A stretch of DNA of 64,000 bases from Bombiscardovia nodaiensis (GCA_033127725.1 AP026798.1:1302001-1366000); one strand, 5' to 3'. Shown: positions 1 through 8,948, counted from the first letter of the stretch. The notes: generated by a model not told the origin, from the sequence alone. Program-made: numbers and translations.

Positions 1-101
1 GAGACCGGGGGCTCAGCAGGGCGCGACTGGTCGAGCGAGCTCGCCTGACTGGCGCCCTGGTGCTCGAAGGATTGGGATTCATCTGCTGAGGAAAGAGGCA
101 T
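1..101 (-). CDS. N-terminal fragment of a leftward gene cut by the window edge
   Basis: Reading leftward from an ATG at 101 the frame stays open to the edge for 33 codons and begins MPLSSADESQSFEHQGASQ. It is rich in Ser, Gln and Glu and has no membrane segment or motif in the visible part, so no function can be given. No Shine-Dalgarno sequence precedes the ATG. A TAGACT hexamer at 108-113 lies 6 nt upstream, which would suit a leaderless transcript starting at the ATG. The frame could also be chance, since only 101 bases are visible. Confidence 0.4.
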   Translation of the reverse strand, partial: MPLSSADESQSFEHQGASQASSLDQSRPAEPPV

Positions 102-469
102 AATATCAGTCTACCGATGACCCCTGGCATCTGCCTGAACGACTGCCTCTCCGCAGCCCCTAATGTCAAACGAACATGAGCACTTTCTGCGGGCAAGCAA
201 GGCCCTTCAAGCTGGTCTCAGGGCAATATTTACGCCAATTTTGAAGGCGAATAGCGTTTTTATTTTTTTGAGCTATAATATGTAAGTAAACATAACTAAA
301 TAATGTATATCGGCTTCGAGGACGATACGTCGATATACACAGCACAGCAGAAGGTGCTCGTAGCCAAACCCTACAAACACCCGCCCCAAGCTGGAAGCAC
401 AGCAGCTCCCAGCCGCAAAGCACACAATGAACTGGCCTTAGAGTCAGTCAAGAGTTGAAGAGGCTCATT
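102..469. other. Intergenic region upstream of the sugar ABC genes
   Basis: This stretch of about 370 bases holds no convincing gene. Small frames on the minus strand have no ribosome binding site and low-quality composition. The middle (about 240-310) is strikingly AT-rich for this genome and contains TATAAT at 274-279, a probable -10 element for the rightward genes. No good -35 is visible. A 9-bp inverted repeat follows at 304-339. If transcription starts near 286 the binding-protein mRNA has a leader of roughly 180 nt. Confidence 0.5.
274..339 (+). promoter_or_regulatory. Candidate -10 element and 9-bp inverted repeat before the sugar ABC genes
   Basis: TATAAT is at 274-279. Downstream, TGTATATCG (304-312) and CGATATACA (331-339) are exact inverted repeats 18 nt apart. 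The repeat would lie just inside the transcript, so it could be an operator for the ROK protein encoded at 3808-4950 or a stem-loop in the leader. Both readings are inference. No known ROK operator consensus is matched. Confidence 0.35.
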
Positions 470-1798
470 ATGACGAAGAAAACTTGGGTGGCCGGCATAG
501 CGTTAGCCACAGCCACCATGCTCGCACTTTCAGGATGCTCGATGGGAGGAGGGGCGTCAAACAATAAAGGCGCCTCCGGTGACAGCAACGGCGCAGGAAA
601 GACCGTCACCATCTGGGCCATGAAAGGCGACTACACCGACGAGACACTGGCAGCCATCAACAAAGCCTTCGAAAAGAAGACCGGCGCCAAGGTCAAGTTG
701 CAAATCCAGCAGTGGAACAACATTGGCACCAAGGTAACGACAGCCCTGTCCACCGACACGCCGCCCGACATTATCGATATGGGCAACACGCAGGTAGCTG
801 GATACGCTGCCTCCGGTGGTCTGATGGATTTGACCAGCAACAAGAGCGAATTGACTGGCGGCAACACCTGGGTGAAAGGCTTGGAAGACCCGGCCACCAT
901 CGATGGCAAGCTCTACGGCGTGCCCGCTTTCGCTGCAGCCCGTGCGGTCATCTACAACAAAAAAGTGTGGAATGACGCGGGCGTGACCAGCGAGCCCAAG
1001 AACTGGGACGAGTTCACGGCCGACCTCGACAAGATCGCCGCCAAGAACGCCTCCAACGCCGATTTCGTACCCTTCTACCTGCCTGGCCAGTACTGGTACT
1101 CAGCCCTGCAGTTCATCTGGGACGCTGGTGGCGAAGTGGCCGTGCAAAAGGGCGGCAGCTGGAAAGGCTCCACCTCTAGCGCTGAATCCGTCAAGGGTAT
1201 GGACCAGTGGAAAGCCTTCCAAAACAAGTACTCATCCAAGGCCTCACAGACCGTCGACACACTCGACCCCTCGATGGATCAATTCCTGGCCGACAGCAAG
1301 ACCGGCGCAATCTTGAGCAATTCCGCCTCCATCGTAGCCGCCAAGTCCGCCAACAAGGACTTGAAGGACGACGATCTGGGCACCTTCCCCATGCCCGGCC
1401 AATCCGGCAAGAATCAAACCTCCATGGTCGCTGGCTCAGACTGGGCCATCGCTGCCAAGAGCAAGAACCAAAAGCTGGCCCTGGAATGGGTCAAGATCGC
1501 GGCCAGCGACAGCGTCCAGCAGGAGTGGGTCTTTAAGCACGACGGCTGGCTGCCCAACTCCGTTGAAGGACTCGACAAAGCTATGAATTCTGCCGACTTC
1601 CCCCAGGTGCAGAAGGGCTTCTTCGAGGCAGCTAAGGTCTCCAAGACCACGCCAGGCTCCCCCAACTGGGCCACGGTCGAAGGCGACAAGTCCATCAACG
1701 AGTTCACCCAGTCCATCGCCACTGGCGACTCCTCCACCAAAGACGCCGCACAGAAGTTCGACGCCCACCTCGACGAAGTGTTCGCCAAGAAGAACTGA
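470..1798 (+). CDS. Sugar ABC transporter substrate-binding lipoprotein
   Basis: This 442-residue protein belongs to the family 1 extracellular solute-binding proteins (MalE/UgpB type), which capture oligosaccharides outside the membrane and pass them to MalF/MalG-type permeases. A lipoprotein signal peptide ends in LSGC with the lipidated cysteine at residue 23. A Gly/Ser/Asn linker follows, then the first lobe beginning TVTIWAMKGDYTDETL. The start chosen is ATG 470 because AAGAGG sits 7 nt upstream; a TTG at 455 would add five residues. The two permease genes follow at 1894 and 2889 and there is no ATPase gene nearby. The substrate is not evident from sequence; the linked GH20 enzyme suggests an N-acetylhexosamine-containing glycan. 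Confidence 0.93.
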   Translation: MTKKTWVAGIALATATMLALSGCSMGGGASNNKGASGDSNGAGKTVTIWAMKGDYTDETLAAINKAFEKKTGAKVKLQIQQWNNIGTKVTTALSTDTPPDIIDMGNTQVAGYAASGGLMDLTSNKSELTGGNTWVKGLEDPATIDGKLYGVPAFAAARAVIYNKKVWNDAGVTSEPKNWDEFTADLDKIAAKNASNADFVPFYLPGQYWYSALQFIWDAGGEVAVQKGGSWKGSTSSAESVKGMDQWKAFQNKYSSKASQTVDTLDPSMDQFLADSKTGAILSNSASIVAAKSANKDLKDDDLGTFPMPGQSGKNQTSMVAGSDWAIAAKSKNQKLALEWVKIAASDSVQQEWVFKHDGWLPNSVEGLDKAMNSADFPQVQKGFFEAAKVSKTTPGSPNWATVEGDKSINEFTQSIATGDSSTKDAAQKFDAHLDEVFAKKN

Positions 1799-1822
1799 GC
1801 ACTCTCGTCAATTGCCCCACCG

Positions 1823-1856
1823 CCCGTGGACGAGCGACCTATAGCTTGCCCACGGG
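1823..1856 (+). terminator. Intergenic stem-loop between binding protein and permease
   Basis: CCCGTGG (1823-1829) pairs with CCACGGG (1850-1856) around a 20-nt loop, in the 95-nt gap after the binding-protein gene. There is no T-tract. Such hairpins often stabilise the upstream mRNA or reduce read-through, so that the binding protein is made in excess over the permeases. That role here is inference. Confidence 0.4.
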
Positions 1857-1893
1857 TTGGGGCTCCTCCCCGTACATCGGTTAGGAAACTGCT

Positions 1894-2892
1894 ATGACAT
1901 TTGAATCCGCATCTGTGCCTGCCTCTCGCACCAGCGCCGGGGCCCCTCAGCCCGGCGGCTCCGCCCTCCACACCCGAAAGAGCAGACGCCAGAGCAGCCT
2001 GAAAAACTACAATAAAATTGCTGCCCTCCTACTCACCCCCACCGGCATAATCTTGATAGCGCTGGTGATTGTCCCCATCATCTTCCTGATTTTCACCTCC
2101 TTCACCGACTTTAATCAAAAGTCTCTCTTCACCGGCGAGTTCAACGTCAAAGGCTTTGAGCAGTACGCCACAGTGCTCTCCGACGGCAGCTTCTGGGCCG
2201 CCCTCCTGCGCACGTTCATCTTCACCGCAGCCCTGGTACTCGGCTCCATGCTCATCGGCATGGGCGTGGCGCAGATGATGGCCAAATTAGGCACCTTCAT
2301 GCGTTACCTGGTAACGTTCGTGCTGATTTTCGCCTGGGCCATGCCCAACGTGGCCTCCTCCTTCGTCTGGAACTGGCTCTTCCAGCCCGGCTACGGCGTG
2401 ATTAACTGGCTTTTGACCCGCCTGCACATCTTTGGCAATGTGAGCGACCTGGCCTGGTCCAACAACACTAGCCTGGCCTTCGTCTGCATCTGGCTGCTCG
2501 TGGTCTGGCAGGCTGTCCCCTACATCGCCATCACCCTCTATGCAGCCACCAGCCAGCTGGACCCTTCCAGCATCGAAGCCGCGCAGATTGACGGAGCGGG
2601 CCCCATTTGCACCTACTGGCAGATTATAGTGCCGCTGATTTTCCCCTCCATCCTCGTGGTGGCCATGCTCTCCATTATTTGGGATTTCAACGTCTTCAAC
2701 CAGATTTGGCTGGTCTCCCAGGGAGGCCCCCACGGCTCGACTTCCACCATCGGAGTCTTTACCTACAAGAAGGCCTTTATCAACTTCGATATTGCCCAGG
2801 GCGCTGCTATCTCGGTCATCACCGTGGTACTGCTGCTGGCCCTGACTGCCGTATACGTTCGCAATCTCCTGAAATCAGGTGAGGATCTATGA
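1894..2892 (+). CDS. Sugar ABC transporter permease, MalF/UgpA type
   Basis: This 332-residue inner-membrane permease has a cytoplasmic N-terminal tail of about 45 polar residues, then about six hydrophobic segments, the first being LLLTPTGIILIALVIVPIIF. The EAA motif that docks the ATPase is visible as EAAQIDGAGPICTYWQIIVP around residue 229. AGGAAA precedes the ATG. It would form a heterodimer with the product of the next gene, whose ATG overlaps this stop codon by 4 nt, so the two are translationally coupled. The ATPase must come from elsewhere in the genome. Confidence 0.93.
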   Translation: MTFESASVPASRTSAGAPQPGGSALHTRKSRRQSSLKNYNKIAALLLTPTGIILIALVIVPIIFLIFTSFTDFNQKSLFTGEFNVKGFEQYATVLSDGSFWAALLRTFIFTAALVLGSMLIGMGVAQMMAKLGTFMRYLVTFVLIFAWAMPNVASSFVWNWLFQPGYGVINWLLTRLHIFGNVSDLAWSNNTSLAFVCIWLLVVWQAVPYIAITLYAATSQLDPSSIEAAQIDGAGPICTYWQIIVPLIFPSILVVAMLSIIWDFNVFNQIWLVSQGGPHGSTSTIGVFTYKKAFINFDIAQGAAISVITVVLLLALTAVYVRNLLKSGEDL

Positions 2893-3767
2893 CTTCTACA
2901 AGTTTAAAAGCCACAGCCAGCTCAGCCCCTGTCCGCGCACAAAGGCGTTTCAACTGGCGAAAATGCGGCCGCATAGTCATCGCCGTGCTCTTCTGCATCG
3001 TCTGGTTCTTCCCGGTCTATTGGATGGTCATCACGGCCTTCAAGCCCCGCAACGAAGTCATGACCAAAAACCCTGTCTTTATCCCCAGCCACTGGTCGGT
3101 GGAGAACTTCCATACGGCCATCTTCCAGACGCAGTTCTTCACCAACTTGAAGAACTCGGCCATTATCACCTTCGTCGCAGTGGTGGTCTCCATTCTCTTC
3201 GCCTTCCTGGCCTGCGCCGCACTCACCCTCTACCGGTTTAGGGGTCGGCGGACCATTATGGTGATGATTCTGGCCATGCAGATGATTCCCGGCACTGCCA
3301 TGCTGATTCCCCAGTTCATCGTCTTCAACCAGTTCGGCTTGCTCAACAAGTACATCGGCCTGATTTTGGCCTATATCGCTCTCGTTCTGCCCTTCTCTAT
3401 ATGGAACATGCGAGGCTTCTTCCTCTCCATCCCCTCCTCAATCTTTGAGTCGGCCCGCGTGGAAGGTGCCTCGGAATGGCAGATCCTGCGACGCATCACC
3501 TTCCCTCTGGTGGCACCAGGCGTCGTGTCCACCTCGGTCTTCGCCTTCATCACAGCCTGGAACGACTACCTGACTGCCTACACGTTCATGAAGGATGAAA
3601 CCAAATACACCCTTCCCGTCTGGCTTGCCTCCTTCACCACCCCAGCTGGCACCGACTTCGGTTCGCAGATGGCAGCCTCGGTGCTCTTCTCCCTGCCCGT
3701 CGTCATCTTCTTTATGGTGATTGAAGGCAACATTGCCAAGGGCGCTACCACGGGCTCAGTAAAGTAA
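2889..3767 (+). CDS. Sugar ABC transporter permease, MalG/UgpE type
   Basis: This 292-residue permease partners the preceding gene product. It has a basic N-terminus, a first membrane segment near residues 27-50 and the MalG-type EAA loop ESARVEGASEWQILRRITFP around residue 193. The C-terminal MVIEGNIAKGATTGSVK is typical of the family. The start ATG overlaps the upstream stop codon (ATGA), showing coupling. The ROK regulator gene follows 41 nt downstream. Confidence 0.93.
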   Translation: MTSTSLKATASSAPVRAQRRFNWRKCGRIVIAVLFCIVWFFPVYWMVITAFKPRNEVMTKNPVFIPSHWSVENFHTAIFQTQFFTNLKNSAIITFVAVVVSILFAFLACAALTLYRFRGRRTIMVMILAMQMIPGTAMLIPQFIVFNQFGLLNKYIGLILAYIALVLPFSIWNMRGFFLSIPSSIFESARVEGASEWQILRRITFPLVAPGVVSTSVFAFITAWNDYLTAYTFMKDETKYTLPVWLASFTTPAGTDFGSQMAASVLFSLPVVIFFMVIEGNIAKGATTGSVK

Positions 3768-3807
3768 ACGTAGACACAAACGTAGGCCAGCACAGGAGGG
3801 TAACAGC

Positions 3808-4950
3808 ATGACGAGCAGCAAGGCCGTCGATGAGAGCGAGAAGCGGGCCAAGCGCGCGAAGCCGCGGGTATCTTCGCCTTCAGATATCCGCAAGAGCAAC
3901 CGCCAGGCTGTCCTCCGTGCGCTCTACCCCGACCGCTGGCTCTCCCGGGCCGACTTAGCTAAGCTCACCGGCCTGTCGAAAGTCTCGGTCTCAGACGTGG
4001 TGGCCGAGCTGATTCAGGACTCCCTCCTGGTAGAAGGGGGCTATAAACCCTCTTCCAAGCCCGGCAAACCGGCTGTCCTGGTAGGGATTGAGGCTCAGGG
4101 TAAAACGGTGATGGCCGTTGACCTTTCGGAGGCAGGCACCGTCAAGGGAATCCTGTGCGACTTGAAAGGCCAGATCATACTGAGGGCCAAGCAGGATTTA
4201 CCCCAGAGCAATCCGCTCCCCCTGGAGCCCATCATCGCCCTGTGTCAGCAGCTCAAAGCTCGCGCCCCCGAACCCCTGCTCGGCCTAGCTGTCGCCACGC
4301 CAGGCACCGTCAACATGCAGGGCACCGTTCTGGCAGCACCGAACCTAGGCTGGTCGGACGTGGACCTGGCTCAAATTCTGAGCCAGCAGGTGGGTCTGCG
4401 CACCTACGTGACCAACGACGCCGACAGCGCCGTCTTTGGCGAGCACTGTTTCGCCGGAGGGCCCGCGAACATGATCCTGGTGCAGATTGCCCGAGGCGTG
4501 GGTGCTGGTGTGCTCATCGACAACCGTATTGTGCGCGGCTCCCACTATGTGGCCGGAGAAATAGGGCATGTGGTGGTCGACGAAAACGGCATTGCCTGTG
4601 CCTGCGGCAAGCGCGGCTGCTTGGAAACGCTCACCTCAGTACCCTTCCTGGCGGGCAAAATCGCGGCGCAGCCCCAAGCTCGGGAAGGTATCCTGGCCCA
4701 GGCGGGACAGGTTTTGGGAGCAGCGCTCTCCATGCCCGTAGCCTTGACCAACATCACGGACATCAGTATCGCTGGCCCCTCTGAAATTACCGACGAGGCC
4801 ATGCTCACCGCGCTTGAAAATACAATCAACGAACGGGTCCACTCTCGTTTTATTGAACACGTTCATGTACATCCAGCCGCCCTGGGCAATGACGCGGCAG
4901 TCCTCGGCGGTGCCGCTTGCGTACTCAGACGCGAGCTCGGCGTTTTGTAA
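3808..4950 (+). CDS. ROK family transcriptional regulator
   Basis: This 380-residue protein has the NagC/XylR architecture. An N-terminal winged helix-turn-helix (about residues 30-75, SRADLAKLTGLSKVSVSDVV) is followed by a ROK sugar-kinase-like domain. The zinc-binding signature CACGKRGCLE lies near residue 270. AGGAGG sits 8 nt upstream of the ATG. Proteins of this design bind DNA and release it when a sugar or sugar phosphate is bound. Its place between the sugar permeases and the hexosaminidase gene makes local regulation by a sugar ligand likely, but ligand and operator are unknown. Kinase activity is unlikely given the HTH domain. Confidence 0.92.
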   Translation: MTSSKAVDESEKRAKRAKPRVSSPSDIRKSNRQAVLRALYPDRWLSRADLAKLTGLSKVSVSDVVAELIQDSLLVEGGYKPSSKPGKPAVLVGIEAQGKTVMAVDLSEAGTVKGILCDLKGQIILRAKQDLPQSNPLPLEPIIALCQQLKARAPEPLLGLAVATPGTVNMQGTVLAAPNLGWSDVDLAQILSQQVGLRTYVTNDADSAVFGEHCFAGGPANMILVQIARGVGAGVLIDNRIVRGSHYVAGEIGHVVVDENGIACACGKRGCLETLTSVPFLAGKIAAQPQAREGILAQAGQVLGAALSMPVALTNITDISIAGPSEITDEAMLTALENTINERVHSRFIEHVHVHPAALGNDAAVLGGAACVLRRELGVL

Positions 4951-4995
4951 GCCTCTATTCATCAGCAAACCTCCCCTAGCGAAAAGAAACACACC

Positions 4996-7020
4996 ATGAC
5001 CACACCAACAGATCAGCGGCAGACACCCACCCCCCACGCGACCCCAGACCCCGGAGCAGAGCAGCTAGCACTCATTCCCATCCCCCAGCAGGTGAGCATG
5101 GAAAGCGGCCACCGGCTCATGCCAGCCAATGGGCGCATCAGCTACCGGGGACCACGAGCAGTAGACCACATGGGCCGCATATCCTTCCTCTCAGCCCAGC
5201 TCGCCCAAGAGATACGCGAACAAACTGGCTTGACCTGGAGTTCCGCCCAAGGCGCTCGTTGGTCTGCCTGGATAGAGCTCAATATTGACCCCAGCTTGAG
5301 TCCCCAAGCCTATAAGCTGCGCATCAAGCAGGGTTCGCCCGCTGTCAGCGTCTGTGGAGGCGACTGGGAAGGCCTGCGCTACGGAGTACAGACCCTGCGC
5401 CAGATTATCCGGCAACGAGGGGCCCTCCTGCCCTGCTTGCAGATTGAGGACCAACCGGTCATGCCCGTGCGCTCCTACAGCTTAGACGTAACGCGCGGCC
5501 GGGTACCCACCATGGCCTGGCTCAAAGCCTGGGTTGATAAGCTCGCCTTCTATAAGTACAACCAGCTCCAGCTCTACGTGGAGCACACCTTCGGCTTCGA
5601 TGGGCTGAGCGAGTCTTGGAGGGGCACCTCTCCCCTACAGCCCCAAGACATTCTCGAGCTCGACACCTACTGCCTCCAGCAAGGTATTGAACTGGTTCCC
5701 TCCCTGTCCACCTTCGGCCACCACTATATGACCCTGCGCACCCGCTCCTGGCGGGCCCTGGGCGAGTTCCCCGAGCAAGCTGACCGACCCTACTCCTTCA
5801 TTGAGCGCCAGGAGCACCACACCCTCAACGTGACTGACCCCAAGGCCTTCGAGTTTTCTTGCTCCATCATCGACTCCTACGCCCAGCTCTTCTCCAGCCG
5901 CAAGTTCAACATCGGCGGCGACGAGACTTTCGACCTAGGCAAGGGGCAATCCAAGCAACGGGCGCAGGAGGTAGGTGCCGACAAGCTCTACGCCGACTAT
6001 CTGGTGAGCCTGTGCGATCACCTGACCGAGCAGGGCCGCGAACCCATGTTCTGGGGCGATATTGCCGTATCCATGCCCGGCGTGCTGGACCGCCTGCCCA
6101 AGGACTTCCCCCTGCTCAACTGGCTCTACGCGCCAGACATTGATGACAGCAAGGTCAAGCTCGTGGCCCAGACCGGGCTGCCACAATACGTGTGCTCAGC
6201 CGTTCAGGCCTGGAATGGCCTGCTACCCAAGGTCCACGACGCCTGGAGTAACATCAGCCGCCTGGACCGCTTCGGACAGCAATACGCCGCGGTGGGAGCC
6301 ATGGTGACCGACTGGGGCGACTACGGGCATATCAACGATCCCGTTATGAGCATACCCGGTCTAGTCTATGGCGCCCAGTACGCCTGGCAGCCCGATGGGC
6401 CTGACTTCGATCAGATGAATGTACTCATCTCGCGCTTGGAATACGGCGACCAGAGCGGCAGGTACCTGGATGCCCTCTCCCGGGCCAGCCAAGCCGTCAG
6501 CTTCGGCTGGAACGACATGGTCACATACGCGGAGCTCAACAACGGCCAGGGTCAGGTCAACACCGATGTGAGCGACTTCCTAGCCTCGGTGCACGGCAGC
6601 ACAGCCTGGCCCACTCAGGCCACAACTCCCCTAGCGCAAGCCCGCAAGCATTATCTGGAGCTGTGCCTGCAGCACCTGCAAGAGACGAGGGCCACCAACG
6701 ACCTCCTTCTCCAGGCGAGTGCTGACCTGGCAAGAGCTGCCGCTTCGAGCACCCGTCCTGGCTATGAAAACTCTCACGCCCAGCTCCTGGCCTGCCAGGG
6801 ACAGTTCCTCTTCAATGAGCTAGGGCTGAGCCTGGCCCAGCGTGCGGGGCTGGTCACAAGCGCTGAAGCCGAGTCTGCGCCAAAGCCAACTGAGTTGGCC
6901 GGACAGCTGGAGAGCTGGTTCGAGCAGTACCGGGCCCGCTGGCGGCAGACCAGCCGTGAGTCTGAACTCAGGCGTATTTCAGCGGTCGTTTGGGCTTTCG
7001 CCGACCTCCTGCGCCAGTAG
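4996..7020 (+). CDS. Glycoside hydrolase family 20 beta-N-acetylhexosaminidase-like enzyme
   Basis: GH20 enzymes remove terminal beta-linked GlcNAc or GalNAc by substrate-assisted catalysis. This 674-residue protein has a GH20b-like N-terminal domain (about 25-150) and a TIM barrel beginning RSYSLDVTRGRVP. The catalytic Asp-Glu pair is D309-E310 in the GGDET motif. TDWGDYGH near residue 437 fits the aglycone side of the active site. There is no signal peptide, so the enzyme should act in the cytoplasm on imported oligosaccharide. The last 120 residues are helical and not part of the barrel. The upstream Shine-Dalgarno is weak (GAAAAG). Lacto-N-biosidase activity cannot be excluded, but those enzymes are usually secreted. 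Confidence 0.88.
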   Translation: MTTPTDQRQTPTPHATPDPGAEQLALIPIPQQVSMESGHRLMPANGRISYRGPRAVDHMGRISFLSAQLAQEIREQTGLTWSSAQGARWSAWIELNIDPSLSPQAYKLRIKQGSPAVSVCGGDWEGLRYGVQTLRQIIRQRGALLPCLQIEDQPVMPVRSYSLDVTRGRVPTMAWLKAWVDKLAFYKYNQLQLYVEHTFGFDGLSESWRGTSPLQPQDILELDTYCLQQGIELVPSLSTFGHHYMTLRTRSWRALGEFPEQADRPYSFIERQEHHTLNVTDPKAFEFSCSIIDSYAQLFSSRKFNIGGDETFDLGKGQSKQRAQEVGADKLYADYLVSLCDHLTEQGREPMFWGDIAVSMPGVLDRLPKDFPLLNWLYAPDIDDSKVKLVAQTGLPQYVCSAVQAWNGLLPKVHDAWSNISRLDRFGQQYAAVGAMVTDWGDYGHINDPVMSIPGLVYGAQYAWQPDGPDFDQMNVLISRLEYGDQSGRYLDALSRASQAVSFGWNDMVTYAELNNGQGQVNTDVSDFLASVHGSTAWPTQATTPLAQARKHYLELCLQHLQETRATNDLLLQASADLARAAASSTRPGYENSHAQLLACQGQFLFNELGLSLAQRAGLVTSAEAESAPKPTELAGQLESWFEQYRARWRQTSRESELRRISAVVWAFADLLRQ

Positions 7021-7026
7021 GCCGAG

Positions 7027-8265
7027 TCAGTCTTCCTGGTCTTTCGGCTGCTCAGCCCCGTGTCCATTTGGCTTGCCTTTGCTGCCCTTACCGTCTTGGC
7101 TGCCTTGGCCGTCGGTATGTGCTGAGCGGCCTGCCTTACCTCGTCCTTCGTGCTCGCCCTTGCCTGGGTGAATGCGCAGGAATTCGGGGATGTCGTGGGT
7201 ACGTGGATCCACCTGCGACTCGGGATGGGTCTCGTCGTATCCCTGCAGGTAGCGGGTCTGCCGCCACTGGCGGATGGATGCGTTGGAACCCCGGTGGTGC
7301 ACATGGTACTGGAGGGGGGCGCCGCCGTAGCGATCCTGATCGACTTCCTTGGCCACGGCAATCTGATTGATGTTGGACGCATCCATAATGGCCAGCGGAG
7401 CTACGGTCTCCACGTCGACTGGAGCCGTGGGTGCCGCAGTACGCTTCTGCATGCGTTCAGGCAGGATGCGAGCCAACTTCGACAGGACTGCACAGACAAT
7501 GAAGTAGATGACCGACGCCACCAGCAGGGTCTGCAAAATATTGAAATACATGGACCCCAAGCGTCTGGACTCCTGGAGCAAGTCCGTGTACATAATAATC
7601 GAGCCCAAGGCCGTGTCCTTCAAAACCACCACCAACTGGGTCACTGCTGCGGGCAGCATAGCGTAGACAGCCTGCGGAACCTCTATCTGCATGAGCGACT
7701 GTGTCTGCGTGAGCCCTAGGGCTAGGGAAGCCTCCCTCTGGCCGCCAGGCAGGTTGCCCACGCCGGAGCGAATGAGCTCAGCTACCACAGAGCCGTTGTA
7801 AAGCACCAGCGACACCACGACAGCCCAGTAAGAGGCCTCTGAGATGCCCGAGAAAGCGAACCACCGCCAGAAGAAAATCATCAGCATGAGCACAGGGACA
7901 GCCCTGCAAAACTCTACGATGACACCCGAAATGGTCCGTAGGATAATGCTCGGCAGGAGACGCCCTAAGCCGAAGATAAACCCGAACAGTACCGAGCCAA
8001 TCACGGCTACAACCGACGCTTTGATGGTCAGCCACAGGCCGGGCAGGTAAAAGTCGCTCCAAGCCTCAGAGTCAAGTGCGGGCTTCCACAGCTCCCAGGA
8101 GAGCTGGTTTTCCCCGTCCGGCGGATTGTGCAAGCGCAGCAGAATCAGGACCACCACGAGCGCAAACACCATACCTGCTATCCAATTCGCTATACGAATT
8201 TTGGCGCGACCCTTGGGCCCCGGTTGGTCAAAGAGCAGGGAACTTTCATTGCGAGATGCTGCCAC
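7027..8265 (-). CDS. gluD: Amino-acid ABC transporter permease, GluD type, with long C-terminal tail
   Basis: This 412-residue permease belongs to the polar amino-acid (HisM/GlnP) family and pairs with the upstream permease for glutamate or related substrates. The membrane part spans about residues 25-290 and carries the EAA-like loop EASLALGLTQTQSLMQIEVP. The start is GTG 8265, because AGGAGG at 8275-8280 lies 8-9 nt away; a GTG at 8274 would abut that site. The last 115 or so residues are hydrophilic and rich in Gly, Lys, Gln and His, ending HGAEQPKDQED, and look dispensable for transport. The gene ends 6 nt from the converging GH20 stop codon. Confidence 0.88.
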   Translation of the reverse strand: MAASRNESSLLFDQPGPKGRAKIRIANWIAGMVFALVVVLILLRLHNPPDGENQLSWELWKPALDSEAWSDFYLPGLWLTIKASVVAVIGSVLFGFIFGLGRLLPSIILRTISGVIVEFCRAVPVLMLMIFFWRWFAFSGISEASYWAVVVSLVLYNGSVVAELIRSGVGNLPGGQREASLALGLTQTQSLMQIEVPQAVYAMLPAAVTQLVVVLKDTALGSIIMYTDLLQESRRLGSMYFNILQTLLVASVIYFIVCAVLSKLARILPERMQKRTAAPTAPVDVETVAPLAIMDASNINQIAVAKEVDQDRYGGAPLQYHVHHRGSNASIRQWRQTRYLQGYDETHPESQVDPRTHDIPEFLRIHPGKGEHEGRGKAGRSAHTDGQGSQDGKGSKGKPNGHGAEQPKDQED

Positions 8266-8270
8266 TTTGA

Positions 8271-8948
8271 TCACCTCCTCACAGCGAGTTTGTTCGACAG
8301 GAAGGTTGTGATGGCGCCAATGGGCAAGACCAAAATAACGTATCCTAGGGCGAAAATCATAAAAATGGCCACAATCGAGTTGGCATGGTACTCAATCATC
8401 TCGCTCATGAGCGAAGAGGATTCAGTGGCCACAGAAGCTGCGGCGGCGACCGTAGAATTCTTCAAAAGGGCTATGAGCGTGTTGCCCAGAGGAGCTACAG
8501 CACCGCGGAAAGCTTGAGGCAGGATAATCTGCGTAGCCGACTGAGTAAAACTCAGGCCCAGGGCCCTGGCAGCCTCCGCCTGACCTAAAGGCACCGTGTT
8601 GATGCCGGAGCGCAGGGACTCGCACACGAAAGCCGACGTGTACAGGGACAGGCCCACGACAGCCAGCCAGAAGAAGTTCAGGTCAAAGTTGCTCGAAAAG
8701 CTCAACTTGAGCTGGGCGAAAGCCCCCAAGACCATAAACACCATGATGATGGTCAGCGGCATGTTCTGGAAGAACTCCACAAAAGCCGAGGCAACCAGTC
8801 GCATGGAAGAGACCGGCGAGATGCGCATAATAACGAGCACAATGCCCAAGACCAGTGAGAACAGGGCCGCCCACAGGGTCAACTCAATGTTGACTAAAAA
8901 TGCGGCGGGAATATTGTAGTCCCGGAAGAGCTCCATAATGGCCTTCAT
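8271..8948 (-). CDS. gluC: Amino-acid ABC transporter permease, GluC type
   Basis: This 225-residue permease has about five hydrophobic segments and the family EAA loop AEAARALGLSFTQSATQIIL around residue 127. Its ATG overlaps the stop codon of the binding-protein gene (ATGA) and is preceded by GAGGGGG. It would form the membrane pore with the GluD-type protein, whose start lies 5 nt after this stop. The gene order ATPase, binding protein, permease, permease matches the actinobacterial gluABCD arrangement. Confidence 0.92.
   Translation of the reverse strand: MKAIMELFRDYNIPAAFLVNIELTLWAALFSLVLGIVLVIMRISPVSSMRLVASAFVEFFQNMPLTIIMVFMVLGAFAQLKLSFSSNFDLNFFWLAVVGLSLYTSAFVCESLRSGINTVPLGQAEAARALGLSFTQSATQIILPQAFRGAVAPLGNTLIALLKNSTVAAAASVATESSSLMSEMIEYHANSIVAIFMIFALGYVILVLPIGAITTFLSNKLAVRR

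Noticed and set aside
166..423. 85-codon minus-strand frame in the left intergenic region
   Set aside because: No ribosome binding site, cysteine- and tryptophan-rich with no resemblance to known proteins, and it covers the likely promoter of the sugar ABC genes.
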